Source: JBBPZA01 sp038199375 (GTDB lineage: Bacteria > Actinomycetota > Thermoleophilia > Solirubrobacterales > Solirubrobacteraceae). Taken from it: 64,000 nucleotides of DNA. Made by a program: the position numbers and the translations under genes. Below the pieces are notes generated by a model. That model worked only from the letters and a program-made list of their open reading frames with translations. It did not search any database and was not told the origin of the DNA. The stretch is taken from NCBI GenBank assembly GCA_038199375.1, contig JBBPZA010000123.1, positions 9,218 through 73,217 of the forward strand. Reading direction: 5' to 3'. The stretch's first letter is position 1. Every line of letters starts with the position of its first letter. Below, piece by piece: positions 52,365 to 60,546 of the stretch.

Positions 52365-52384
52365 AATGGGCAGCGGTGCCCATT
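52365..52384 (+). terminator. Hairpin downstream of nhaA
   Basis: AATGGGCA (52365-52372) and TGCCCATT (52377-52384) pair perfectly around GCGG, 15 bases after the nhaA stop. No T-tract follows. Confidence 0.6.
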
Positions 52385-52471
52385 GCGTGCGCCGGTAATC
52401 GTCGATGACCTGTGCTCCATGCCCCGTCGATCGGACGTGTCATCTCATCTCCAAGACCGAGACACGACAAC

Positions 52472-52576
52472 GTGAAGGAAACGTTCGCCGTGATCGCCTT
52501 CTTCTTCGGCGTGTCCTTGCTGAGCTGCTTGTTCGGCGCGCTGCTGATCGGGCTCCTCGCGCTCCTCGTGACGTGA
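52472..52576 (+). CDS. Very small membrane peptide, 34 aa
   Basis: GTG 52472 opens a frame of 34 residues that is one hydrophobic helix (VIAFFFGVSLLSCLFGALLI and LLALLVT). There is no clear ribosome binding site. It could be a single-helix membrane peptide or chance in a gap between convergent genes. Confidence 0.3.
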   Translation: MKETFAVIAFFFGVSLLSCLFGALLIGLLALLVT

Positions 52577-52592
52577 CCCGACAAGCCCAACT

Positions 52593-53252
52593 TCAGGGCT
52601 CGACGAGGCCGTGGCGTATCGCGTAGCGCGTCAGCTCGACACGGTCACGCAGGCCGAGCTTGGCCAGGATGTTCTCCCGGTGACGCTCGACCGTCTTGGG
52701 GCTGATGACCAGGAGGCCGGCGATCTGATCGCTGCTGTAGGCCTCGGCGACGAGCTTGACCACCTCGCGTTCGCGCGGGGTGAGCGGGTAATCGGGCACG
52801 GGCTCGCCGTCGGTCGCGCGCTCGAGGTACTCGCGCATCAGGGTTCGCAGGGTCGGCGGGTACAGGAACGGCTCCCCGCGCATCACCGCGCGGCAGGCGC
52901 GCACGAGATCGCGGTCGGCGACAGTCTTGAGGACGTAGCCCGAGGCGCCCGCCTTGAGCGCCTCGAAGAAGTACTGGTCGACGTCGTGCACGGACAGCAT
53001 GAGCACCTTGAGCTCGGGACGCCGCCGAGTCAGGTCACGCGCCGCCGCCAAGCCAGTCCGGCGCGGCATTGCCACATCGAGCACGGCCAGATCGATCGCT
53101 GTGCGCAGCCCCAGCTCGACGGTCTCGATACCGTCGACAGCCTCGGCCACTACCTCAAAGTCGGGCGCCGCGTCGAGGATCATGCGCAGTCCGTGGCGGA
53201 CCACCGTGTGGTCGTCGGCGAGCAGGATGCGCGTGCGCAGCGGGATGCTCAC
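52593..53252 (-). CDS. NarL/FixJ-type response regulator
   Basis: 219 residues. The receiver has Asp59 (LAVLDVAMPRRTG). A LuxR-type helix-turn-helix (LTPREREVVKLVAEAYSSDQ, ISPKTVERHRENILAKLGL) completes the C-terminus. It is partnered with the histidine kinase whose stop overlaps its GTG start. Its targets are probably nearby stress genes. Confidence 0.93.
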   Translation of the reverse strand: MSIPLRTRILLADDHTVVRHGLRMILDAAPDFEVVAEAVDGIETVELGLRTAIDLAVLDVAMPRRTGLAAARDLTRRRPELKVLMLSVHDVDQYFFEALKAGASGYVLKTVADRDLVRACRAVMRGEPFLYPPTLRTLMREYLERATDGEPVPDYPLTPREREVVKLVAEAYSSDQIAGLLVISPKTVERHRENILAKLGLRDRVELTRYAIRHGLVEP

Positions 53253-54199
53253 GTCACGGGCACCTCAAGGCGCACCTCGGTGCCGTGAGGCGATACCGGC
53301 TCGATGTTCAGGCGTCCGCCGACGAGCATCGCTCGCTCGCTCATTCCGCGTATCCCGCCCCAGGCGCCCGCCGACGCCCCGTCGAGGCCGCACCCGTCGT
53401 CACGCACGCACAGCACCACGGCCGTGCCGTGGCCTTCGAGCACGAACTCCACCTCGCGAGCCGCCGCGTGGCGAACCACGTTGGTCAGGCTTTCCTGGGC
53501 GACTCGGTAGATCACCAGCTCGGTCTCGTGCGACAGCGCGGGCAGCTCGCCGTCAAGACGCCGCCGCACCCGAAGCCCCGCCCTCTCGGCGAACCCCGAG
53601 GCGAGTGCCACAAGCGCTGGGCGCAGGCCGAACTCGTCGAGCGCCTCCGGACGCAGACCGCGGGCGATTCCGCGGACCTCCTCGACCCCTCCGCGTGCCG
53701 ATTCCTGCAGGGCGAGCACTCCTTCACGCAGCTCGGGAGGCGCTCGCCGCGCGAGCGCCTCAAGCTGCAGCACCACACCGGTGAGCGTCTGACCGACCTC
53801 GTCGTGAAGCTCGCGCGCCACGCGACGACGCTCGTCCTCCTGCGCGGCGACCGCGCGCCGCCCACTCTCGCGTCGCTCGAGCTCCAGACGCTCGAGCATG
53901 TCGTTGAATGCGTGCGCCAGATCGGCGACCTCAGGCAGCGTCCCCTCGGCGTCGACCCTTCGTCCTGGGCGGAGCGGGTCCACCCTGCGCATCAGTCGCG
54001 CGAGCCGTTCAAGCGGCCCGAAGGCGCGCCGCATCAGCACCAGGTTCACCGCCAGCGCCGCCGTCACCCCGCCGCCGAGCACGAGGATCTCCACTACGCG
54101 TACCTCCCCCGAGACCGTGGCCGGTGTGAAGATGAGAAGCAGCACCGCGCCAACCAGCACCACAGCGTTGATGACGAACACGCGCCAGAACAGAGACAT
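53249..54199 (-). CDS. Sensor histidine kinase (HisKA_3, NarX/DegS-type)
   Basis: 316 residues from ATG 54199. TM1 is about 7-25 and TM2 36-56 with almost no periplasmic sensor between. HAMP is 57-110. The dimerisation/phosphoacceptor region has His132 (ARELHDEVGQTLTGV), and an ATPase domain follows (YRVAQESLTNVVRHA, VRDDGCGLDG, GIRGMSERA). The short loop suggests sensing within the membrane. Upstream in-frame ATGs exist, but this one precedes the first helix. Confidence 0.92.
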   Translation of the reverse strand: MSLFWRVFVINAVVLVGAVLLLIFTPATVSGEVRVVEILVLGGGVTAALAVNLVLMRRAFGPLERLARLMRRVDPLRPGRRVDAEGTLPEVADLAHAFNDMLERLELERRESGRRAVAAQEDERRRVARELHDEVGQTLTGVVLQLEALARRAPPELREGVLALQESARGGVEEVRGIARGLRPEALDEFGLRPALVALASGFAERAGLRVRRRLDGELPALSHETELVIYRVAQESLTNVVRHAAAREVEFVLEGHGTAVVLCVRDDGCGLDGASAGAWGGIRGMSERAMLVGGRLNIEPVSPHGTEVRLEVPVT

Positions 54200-54232
54200 G
54201 TGACCTAGAGGATGGCGTCTCCGCCACCGCGG

Positions 54233-54284
54233 GACCATGGGCGACACTCCCCACCCAGGAGGATGGGCCGCGGCACCCATGGTC
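54233..54284. promoter_or_regulatory. Paired inverted GACCATGGG motifs in the kinase/UspA divergent promoter
   Basis: GACCATGGG (54233-54241) and its complement CCCATGGTC (54276-54284) form a perfect inverted pair, 43 bases apart start to start. They lie between the kinase and UspA genes. The GGGACC core loosely resembles DosR/DevR boxes of mycobacteria, and the adjacent NarL-type regulator is the natural candidate binder. Confidence 0.4.
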
Positions 54285-54339
54285 TCGGGCCCCGAAGCCA
54301 CTGAACATGGGGGCTTCCTCCAACCCAGCGGGAGATGAC

Positions 54340-55251
54340 ATGACCCCAAGCATCGTCTGCGGTATCGATGCCTCGCCCCAGGCCGGAGCAGCCCTCCGCG
54401 TCGCGTCCGCCCTCGCGCAACGCATGGGCCTGACCCTCGTTGTCGTTCACGCCGTCCCGACCCCTACGCCCGACCTCCTGCTCACCGCACCAGCCCACGT
54501 GCCGGTCCCCGTCGAGCAGATTGATTTCCTCGGTCATGACACCGGAGAGCGCCTGCTCACACAGGCGGTCGAGGCGGTCGACGTGCCCCTCGCCGAGCAG
54601 CGATTGGAGCGTGGCCGCGCGGCCGAGCGCCTGTGCGCCGTGGCGCGCGAGGAGCAAGCGCGTCTGGTGGTGGTCGGCTCGCGCGGTGACGGGGCCATGC
54701 GCACCGCGCTCCTGGGCAGCGTTTCGGCCGCCGTGGTCCGCGACGCGCCCTGTCCGGTCGTGGTCGTCCCGCCCGGCATGGCCGGCGGCCCGCTCGACGG
54801 CCAGCGGATCGTGTGCGGCGTCAATGCCGACGAAGACCAAGCCGCCGTTAGCACCGCAGCGCGGCTCTCACGCGTGTTGGGGGCGCCGCTCACGCTCTCC
54901 CATGTCCTGCCGGCCGGCGCGGAGACTGAGTCCCTCGTGTCCGCCGGCGCGCTTTCGCCGACCGTTGGCCCCCTTCTGGACGCAGGCCCGCGGCACGCCC
55001 TGGACACCGTGCACCGCCTGATGGCGAACGCTGGGGATCTTGTCGATGACGAGCTTCACGACGTGCAACTACGGCGCGGAGAGCCCGCGGCGCAGATCCT
55101 CGAACTGGCCGCGTCGACACACGCGATCCTTCTCGTCGTGGGCAACCGCGGCTTTGGCTCGCTGCGTGCGGGCTTGCTCGGATCTGTATCGCGGGACCTC
55201 GTCCGTCGTGGCTCTCGACCCATCGTGATCTGCCGGGAGGAGCCGACATGA
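54340..55251 (+). CDS. Tandem universal stress protein (UspA x2)
   Basis: 303 residues with two UspA domains. The ATP-binding G-x2-G-x9-G(S) motif is present in both (GSRGDGAMRTALLGS and GNRGFGSLRAGLLGS). ATG 54340 follows GGGAG. Two-domain ATP-binding UspA proteins are typical targets of hypoxia-type regulators in actinobacteria. It overlaps the next gene by 4 bases (ATGA). Confidence 0.92.
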   Translation: MTPSIVCGIDASPQAGAALRVASALAQRMGLTLVVVHAVPTPTPDLLLTAPAHVPVPVEQIDFLGHDTGERLLTQAVEAVDVPLAEQRLERGRAAERLCAVAREEQARLVVVGSRGDGAMRTALLGSVSAAVVRDAPCPVVVVPPGMAGGPLDGQRIVCGVNADEDQAAVSTAARLSRVLGAPLTLSHVLPAGAETESLVSAGALSPTVGPLLDAGPRHALDTVHRLMANAGDLVDDELHDVQLRRGEPAAQILELAASTHAILLVVGNRGFGSLRAGLLGSVSRDLVRRGSRPIVICREEPT

Positions 55252-55841
55252 TCCGCGTCGCGATCATCGACGATCATCCCGCGGTGCGTCTGGGCCTCGA
55301 GAGCGCACTCCGAAGCGAACCGGGGCTCGTTCCCGTGGGCGCCGCCGAGCAGCCCGAGGACCTGCCGCCGCTGCTCTATCGCACTCGCCCGGACGTCGTC
55401 TTGGTCGATTACCACCTGCCGCGCCGCGACGGCTTGTCCGTCTGCCGCCAAATCAAGAGCGACATCCCCGCGCCCGCCGTGCTGCTCTACTCCGCCTACG
55501 CTGACGCCTCCCTAGTCGTACCAGCGATCATTGCCGGCGCCGACGGAATCGTGCCGAAAAGCGTCCCCTCCCGACAGCTCTTCGAGGCCATCCGCACCGT
55601 CGCAAAGGGTGGCACTGCCCTGCCCCCCATCTCACCCGACCTTCTCCAGCTTGCGAGTCGCTGTCTCGAACCGGAGGACCTTCCCGTCCTCGGCATGCTC
55701 GTCAACCACATCGCCCGCCGCGACATCGCGGACACGCTGGGAATCGGCCGCGACGACCTTGCGGGCCGCATCGCCGCGATGCTCGATCGCCTCAAGGCCC
55801 CCGTGGGCATCGCCCATCAGCCAGCGCCCGAGGCTCCGTGA
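55248..55841 (+). CDS. Response regulator with degenerate output domain
   Basis: 197 residues. The receiver is good (VAIIDDHPAVRLGLESAL, Asp54 in VVLVDYHLPRRDG). The C-terminal part (LGMLVNHIARRDIADTLGIG, DDLAGRIAAMLDRL) resembles a LuxR-type helix-turn-helix with weak conservation. It overlaps the UspA gene, so it is expressed with it. DNA binding is uncertain. Confidence 0.82.
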   Translation: MIRVAIIDDHPAVRLGLESALRSEPGLVPVGAAEQPEDLPPLLYRTRPDVVLVDYHLPRRDGLSVCRQIKSDIPAPAVLLYSAYADASLVVPAIIAGADGIVPKSVPSRQLFEAIRTVAKGGTALPPISPDLLQLASRCLEPEDLPVLGMLVNHIARRDIADTLGIGRDDLAGRIAAMLDRLKAPVGIAHQPAPEAP

Positions 55842-56032
55842 GCATGCGCCGACCGACCCAGCCGGAACGCGATCAGAGCGAGGATCGCTGGGAGTTGGCC
55901 GCTGGGCACGACGACCGCCAAGAACCACTCCGCGCCGGGATACGCGACATCTCCCGCCTCGTCGCCATCCTCGCGCTAGTCGCCGTCGTCGCCGTCGGGA
56001 TCGCCGTCTGCGTGCTGTTGTTTGCTGGCTAA
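55838..56032 (+). CDS. Small single-helix membrane protein, 64 aa
   Basis: A GTGA overlap with the preceding regulator supports the gene. A hydrophilic, charged N-terminus (PTQPERDQSEDRWELAAG) precedes one C-terminal membrane helix (LVAILALVAVVAVGIAVCVL). No family recognised. Confidence 0.6.
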   Translation: MSMRRPTQPERDQSEDRWELAAGHDDRQEPLRAGIRDISRLVAILALVAVVAVGIAVCVLLFAG

Positions 56033-56191
56033 AGACCAACGCCCAACCTGGCGGCCCCATCGCCGAGCACGCACCGGAGATCCCTGCCCCGCGCTCCTCC
56101 GGGCCATCACCCCCTCCGCCGCGACGTCCACTCGCTGGCCTCAGGCGGGATGAGAGCCTGCGCGCGCAGCACGCTCAAGTCCAGGGACCTC

Positions 56192-57199
56192 CTAGCGGGG
56201 CCGGGCGGTGCCGCCGTCAGGCGGTTGAGCGCGCAGGGAGCCCGCATGGGCGCGCGCCGAAGGGTCGCGGCGCGCCTTCACCACGCTCGCGATGGTCGTG
56301 ATGCTGAGCACGACCCCGATGACGACAAGCGAGGTCCCCGTGGAGATCTCGGGCACGCCGTTCTCCTGCAGGTGGCCCCAGTGCAGGGCGAGCTTGGCGC
56401 CGATGAACGCGAGGATGAGCGACAGGCCGGTCGAGAGGTAGACGAGCCGGTCGAGCAGGCCGGTGACGAGGAAGAACAGGGCGCGCAGCCCGAGCAGCGC
56501 GAACGCGTTGGCCGTGAACACGATGTACACCTCGTCGGTGACCCCGAACACGGCGGGGATCGAGTCCATCGCGAACAGGATGTCTGTGCTGCCGATGGCC
56601 ACGAGCACGAGAAACAGCGGCGTGACCATACGCCGCCCCTCGAGGTCCGTGATGAGCTTCCCGCCGTCGTAGTCGTCCGTGACCGGCAGCCGTCGCTTCG
56701 CGAAGCCGACGAGCGCGTTGTCCTCCACCGAAGGGTCCTGGTCGCGGTGGCGGAAGAGCTGGATTGCCGTGCCGATGAGGAGCAGCCCGAAGATTAGGAA
56801 CATGAAGGAGAAGGCCGAAAGCAGCGCGGCGCCCAGCCCGATGAAGATCACGCGTAAGACGAGCGCGAGGACGATGCCGATGATGAGCACCTTCTGCTGG
56901 TGCTCGCGGGGCACTGCGAACGTGGTCATGATCACCACGAAGACGAAGAGGTTGTCGACCGACAGGCTCTTCTCGACGATATAGCCGGCGAAGTACTGCC
57001 CGCCGAAGTCCCAGCCGGCGACCGAGCCGAAGACCACGCCGAAGGCGATGGCGACTGCGATGTAGAAAATCGACGCGACCATCGCCTCGCGGAAGTCGAC
57101 CACGTGGGGGCGCGCGATGGCGAGCGCGAGGTCCACCGTAAGCAGGACAAGGATGAGACCGACCGTCACGGCCCAGGCGGTGGTCGTCACGTCCAGCAT
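56192..57199 (-). CDS. TerC-family integral membrane protein
   Basis: 335 residues from ATG 57199 (MLDVTTTAWAVTVGLILVLL), about 8-9 helices. The conserved acidic motifs are SVDNLFVFVVIM and STDILFAMDSIPAVFGVT. TerC/Alx-type proteins transport manganese or protect metal loading of exported proteins, besides tellurite resistance. The upstream in-frame extension is not protein-like. Confidence 0.93.
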   Translation of the reverse strand: MLDVTTTAWAVTVGLILVLLTVDLALAIARPHVVDFREAMVASIFYIAVAIAFGVVFGSVAGWDFGGQYFAGYIVEKSLSVDNLFVFVVIMTTFAVPREHQQKVLIIGIVLALVLRVIFIGLGAALLSAFSFMFLIFGLLLIGTAIQLFRHRDQDPSVEDNALVGFAKRRLPVTDDYDGGKLITDLEGRRMVTPLFLVLVAIGSTDILFAMDSIPAVFGVTDEVYIVFTANAFALLGLRALFFLVTGLLDRLVYLSTGLSLILAFIGAKLALHWGHLQENGVPEISTGTSLVVIGVVLSITTIASVVKARRDPSARAHAGSLRAQPPDGGTARPR

Positions 57200-57412
57200 C
57201 CGCCGTCCATCCTCGCAGGCGTCCAGCGTGTTCGATCGTCGTCCGTGGCGTAGACAGGTCGCCGCGAATCCCCAGGGCTCGTTCAGCAGCATGAGCGCGC
57301 ATCCGCGTCTGCCGCACGGTTCCAACACCGAAGGATTCCAAGGCCGCCCAAAGCCGCCCTACGGGGTGACCCTCAGGGACCCCCCAAGGCCGGGGCCGAG
57401 TGTCCAGCGCCG

Positions 57413-57910
57413 TTATGCGAGATCGCTGTCGCGAACCGCCTGCGCGTCCGCAGCGATATGCGCCAACGTCTCCCGCTGCTGCACTACGCTGCGACAGACG
57501 AGAGCCACGGCCTTCAGCGTAAGCGCATCGGGAAGGGAATAGAGCGCGAAGTTCCCCTCCTGGCGACGCACGACGACGTCGCAGCGAAGCAGCTCTGACA
57601 GGTGCCTCGGGACGAGCTGATGCTCCACATCCAGGATGCGCGCGAGATCGGTGACCGAGCGCGCCCCGTTCGCCAGGACCTCGAACAGCTGAAGTCGTAT
57701 GGGATGCCCCAGCACACGCAGGCGCCGCGCAGCGAGCTCGAGAACGTCGCGCGAGGCCGGAACGATCGACGAAGATCGGCGGGCACCCGCCCGCGGCTGC
57801 GCGCGTTCCGTCCCATCGTTCCCTGGGGCGCCGTTGCCGGTCGCGGCACGGCCGGCCGGCGACGAAGTTCGTCCGTTTGTCGATCGCGCAGAGCTTCCCA
57901 CCCACGACAC
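57413..57910 (-). CDS. ArsR-family winged-helix regulator
   Basis: 165 residues. A Gly/Arg/Ser-rich N-terminal extension of about 50 residues precedes a clear ArsR domain (LRVLGHPIRLQLFEVLANG, SVTDLARILDVEHQLVPRHL, DVVVRRQEGNFALYSL). No Cys metal-binding pair is present in the domain. It may control terC downstream. Confidence 0.82.
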   Translation of the reverse strand: MSWVGSSARSTNGRTSSPAGRAATGNGAPGNDGTERAQPRAGARRSSSIVPASRDVLELAARRLRVLGHPIRLQLFEVLANGARSVTDLARILDVEHQLVPRHLSELLRCDVVVRRQEGNFALYSLPDALTLKAVALVCRSVVQQRETLAHIAADAQAVRDSDLA

Positions 57911-57941
57911 ATCGACGCCCGACGCGGAGCGCTGAAGAGTT

Positions 57942-58358
57942 TCAACCCATCCCTCGGCGGATCTTCGAGCGGCGCGAGGCGGTGGCAGCTAGCTCAGTCG
58001 GCTGTCTGATCGATTGATCCACCTCGCCGCCATCGGGCGGGGCAAACCGACGGAAGCGGTTCACGAGCTGCGCGCCGACGTCATCAAGAAGCGAGAACGC
58101 TGCCTCGTCGACGAGCCGGTACCAGACCTGGCGCCCTGCCTGCCGCCGATCGACGACCCCGCTCTCGTACAGGAGACCGAGATGGCGCGAGATGTTCTGC
58201 TGCGTAGCGTTGAGCGAGTCAGCCAGAGCCTGGACCGACATCTCCCCATCGAGCTCGAGGCGCTCGATCATCCGGATTCGCAAAGGCTGGGCAAGGACCG
58301 CCAGGCGATGAGCGACCAGGTCCACCAGCACATCCGGGATCGGGTGCAGTACCTGCAT
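57942..58358 (-). CDS. ArsR-family winged-helix regulator
   Basis: 138 residues with an ArsR/SmtB domain (AVLAQPLRIRMIERLELDG, SVQALADSLNATQQNISRHL, GVVDRRQAGRQVWYRLVD). Like its neighbour it lacks obvious metal-binding Cys. Two ArsR genes in a row suggest a two-regulator switch or paralogous duplication. They lie 31 bases apart on the same strand. Confidence 0.87.
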   Translation of the reverse strand: MQVLHPIPDVLVDLVAHRLAVLAQPLRIRMIERLELDGEMSVQALADSLNATQQNISRHLGLLYESGVVDRRQAGRQVWYRLVDEAAFSLLDDVGAQLVNRFRRFAPPDGGEVDQSIRQPTELAATASRRSKIRRGMG

Positions 58359-58477
58359 GTCTCCTTCCTAACCCGTGCTGCTCGGTGAGGTTGCGTACTG
58401 CCCGCAAATTCCCGCGAAGCGAGTCAAGTCGTCTGCAGTGGTGTAGCTCGTCGGTTGGTTGGTTGCCGGAGTAGTGG

Positions 58478-58504
58478 CTGTGGGAAACCGAAGGTTTTCC
58501 ACAG
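58478..58504 (-). terminator. Hairpin terminator downstream of the broken UspA gene
   Basis: CTGTGGGAAACC (58478-58489) pairs with GGTTTTCCACAG (58493-58504) with one G-U, a 12-bp stem around GAA. On the plus strand it is followed by CTTTT; on the minus strand it lies 38 bases after the UspA stop. Confidence 0.6.
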
Positions 58505-58542
58505 CTTTTCGCGCGCGCCCGCGCGCGAGGCGCGGGGGCGCT

Positions 58543-59488
58543 TTAGACGGCTTGGAGCTCGGCGACCTCCTCCTCGTCGGGGTCGCGGTGCTCGTCGCTG
58601 AGCAGCGCCAGGGATTCCTCGGAGAGGTAGCGGCGGCTGACGAGCCACTCGTCGTTCTGTTCGATGAGCAGCGCGCCGGCGAGGCGGATCGCGCTGCCGA
58701 TGAGGACAGCGCCGAGCGGCCCATAGCTGCGCGAACCGGCGACGAGGAGGTCGACGTCGCGGCTGTCTTCCTCCAAGACCTTTCCTGCGTCGCCGTCGCG
58801 GAAGCGGCCCTCCGCCGGGACGCTCTCGGCGGCCTGAGCGACCGCCGCATCGTGACGAGCGCGCAGCTCGGATCGCATGACGTCGTTGGCGGACTCACCA
58901 AAGGTCCCGGATGTCGCAACGCCGCCAAAGGCCATGCGCTCGAACGCGGTGAGGACCCGAATCCGCGCCTGGCTCGCGGCCGCGATCGCGACGGTCGCGT
59001 CGAGCGCCCGACGCGACTCGTCGGAGCCGTCGAAGCCGACTGCGACGCTCTTGAGGCCCGGGGGACGCCGCTCGCCATAGCCGCGGGGCGCGAAGGCGAC
59101 GGGGCAGGCCGCTCCGGCCAGAAGCCGTTCGCCGACGCCTCCGACCAGCAGGCGCCCGACGGGCCCACGGCTCGTGGAGCCCACCACGACCAGCCCTGTT
59201 CCCGGCTCCTCGAGGAGATCTGCTGGAGTTCGCGTGCCGGGGAGCTGCCGGTGACTATCCGCACCTCGGCGCCACCGAGGCCCCCAGAGGCCCCGAGTTC
59301 TCCAAGTGCGGCGCGGGCTTCGTCAAGGAGAGTCGTCAGCTCTGAGCCGCTCGTGTCGTCAGGCGGGGTCGGGAAGATCTCCGTCAGGACCGCGGGCACG
59401 CCCAAGGCATCCGCGAGCAGGCACCCGAGCGCCGCCGCGTCGCGCGGGTGCTTTCCGCATCGACGGCGATAACGATGCTGCTGCCCAT
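58543..59488 (-). pseudogene. Tandem universal stress protein, two frameshifts
   Basis: From ATG 59488, MGSSIVIAVD opens a UspA domain. One missing base near 59460 shifts to the frame with RDAAALGCLLADALGVPAVL and ends at TGSSPARELQQ. A second missing base near 59215-59225 shifts to LLEEPGTGLVVVGSTSRGPVG and the second UspA domain (SVAVGFDGSDESRRALDATV, VAGSRSYGPLGAVLIGS) to the stop at 58543. Reassembled, it is a two-domain, roughly 315-residue ATP-binding UspA. Either real decay or sequence errors. Confidence 0.8.
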
Positions 59489-59697
59489 GTCGTCGGAGAC
59501 TACCGCTCGTCCTTCGCCCGCCTGGGCCACATGTGACTCATCTCGCCATGCGCCTGGGAGCATGCTCAGCCGACGAGCAATCTGACCGGCTGCAAAGGAC
59601 TCTCCCGCGACGTTGGTTCCGAGCGCGCTGGCGCACCCGACTCGCCTGCTCGCGGGTTCGCTCCGCGAGCGAGTGATCTCGCCGTAGGCTTACCCAA

Positions 59698-60543
59698 GTG
59701 ACGCCCACGACCGAACCGCACACGGCGTTCGTCCTGGGCGGTGGGGGGATGCTTGGGGCGGCGGAGGTCGGGATGCTCGGCGCTCTGCTCGAGGCGGGCG
59801 TGCGGCCTGACCTGGTGTTGGGGAGCTCGGTGGGCGCGATCAATGGGGCTGTTATCGCCGCCGATCCGACGCTGGAGCAGGTGGAGTCATTGGGCGCCGT
59901 CTGGCGCGGGATCGCGTCCGACGACACGTTTGGCGGTTCGCTGCTGGGCCGCCTCTCGACTCTCGCGCGGAGCCGCACCCACGTCCATTCCAACGAGCCG
60001 TTGCGACGCCATCTCACGGACCGACTGCCCTCGAGCTTCGAGGAGCTCGTAGTCCCTTTTGAGTGTGTGGCCGCGAGCATCGAACGCGCCGGGGCGCGCT
60101 GGTTTCACGCCGGTCCGCTGGTACCCGCCATTCTGGCCTCCTGCGCGGTGCCCGGCCTGCTGCCCGTGGTCGAGATCGACGGCGAGCACTACCTCGATGG
60201 CGGCTTGGTCCACAGCATTCCGCTCGGCCGGGCGATCGAGTTGGGGGCACGCTGCGTCTACGTGCTGCAAGTTGGACGCATCGAGACGCCGCTACACCGG
60301 CCCAGCTGGCCCTGGGAGGTTGCGCTCGTGGCGTTTGAGATCAGCCGCCGTCACAGCTTCATCGAAGACATCGCACACGTGCCTGACGGCGTCACGGTGC
60401 ATGTGCTGCCGACTGGACGCGAGGAGCCGTTGAGCTACACCGATCCATCCCAACTGCGCTACCGCGACCCGACGAAGGTCGCCGGAAGCATCGAGCGGGC
60501 CTACTGGGCCACCATCGACTACCTGAGTCGTCAGGACGGGTGA
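59698..60543 (+). CDS. Patatin-like phospholipase
   Basis: 281 residues from GTG 59698. The catalytic dyad and oxyanion hole are complete: GGGGMLGAAEVGML, nucleophile Ser in LGSSVGAING, and Asp in YLDGGLVHSIPLG. It is a cytoplasmic or membrane-associated lipid acyl hydrolase. The next gene, an acyltransferase fusion, starts 3 bases after its stop, so lipid remodelling (deacylation/reacylation) is a plausible joint role. Confidence 0.92.
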   Translation: MTPTTEPHTAFVLGGGGMLGAAEVGMLGALLEAGVRPDLVLGSSVGAINGAVIAADPTLEQVESLGAVWRGIASDDTFGGSLLGRLSTLARSRTHVHSNEPLRRHLTDRLPSSFEELVVPFECVAASIERAGARWFHAGPLVPAILASCAVPGLLPVVEIDGEHYLDGGLVHSIPLGRAIELGARCVYVLQVGRIETPLHRPSWPWEVALVAFEISRRHSFIEDIAHVPDGVTVHVLPTGREEPLSYTDPSQLRYRDPTKVAGSIERAYWATIDYLSRQDG

Positions 60544-60546
60544 GCG

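Noticed and set aside
57980..58010. TAGCTCAGTCGG, similar to a tRNA D-arm
   Set aside because: No acceptor, anticodon or T-arm can be built around it, and it lies within the end of an ArsR gene.
58508..58538. Alternating GC tract that might form Z-DNA
   Set aside because: Such tracts are expected by chance at this base composition and no element is linked to it.
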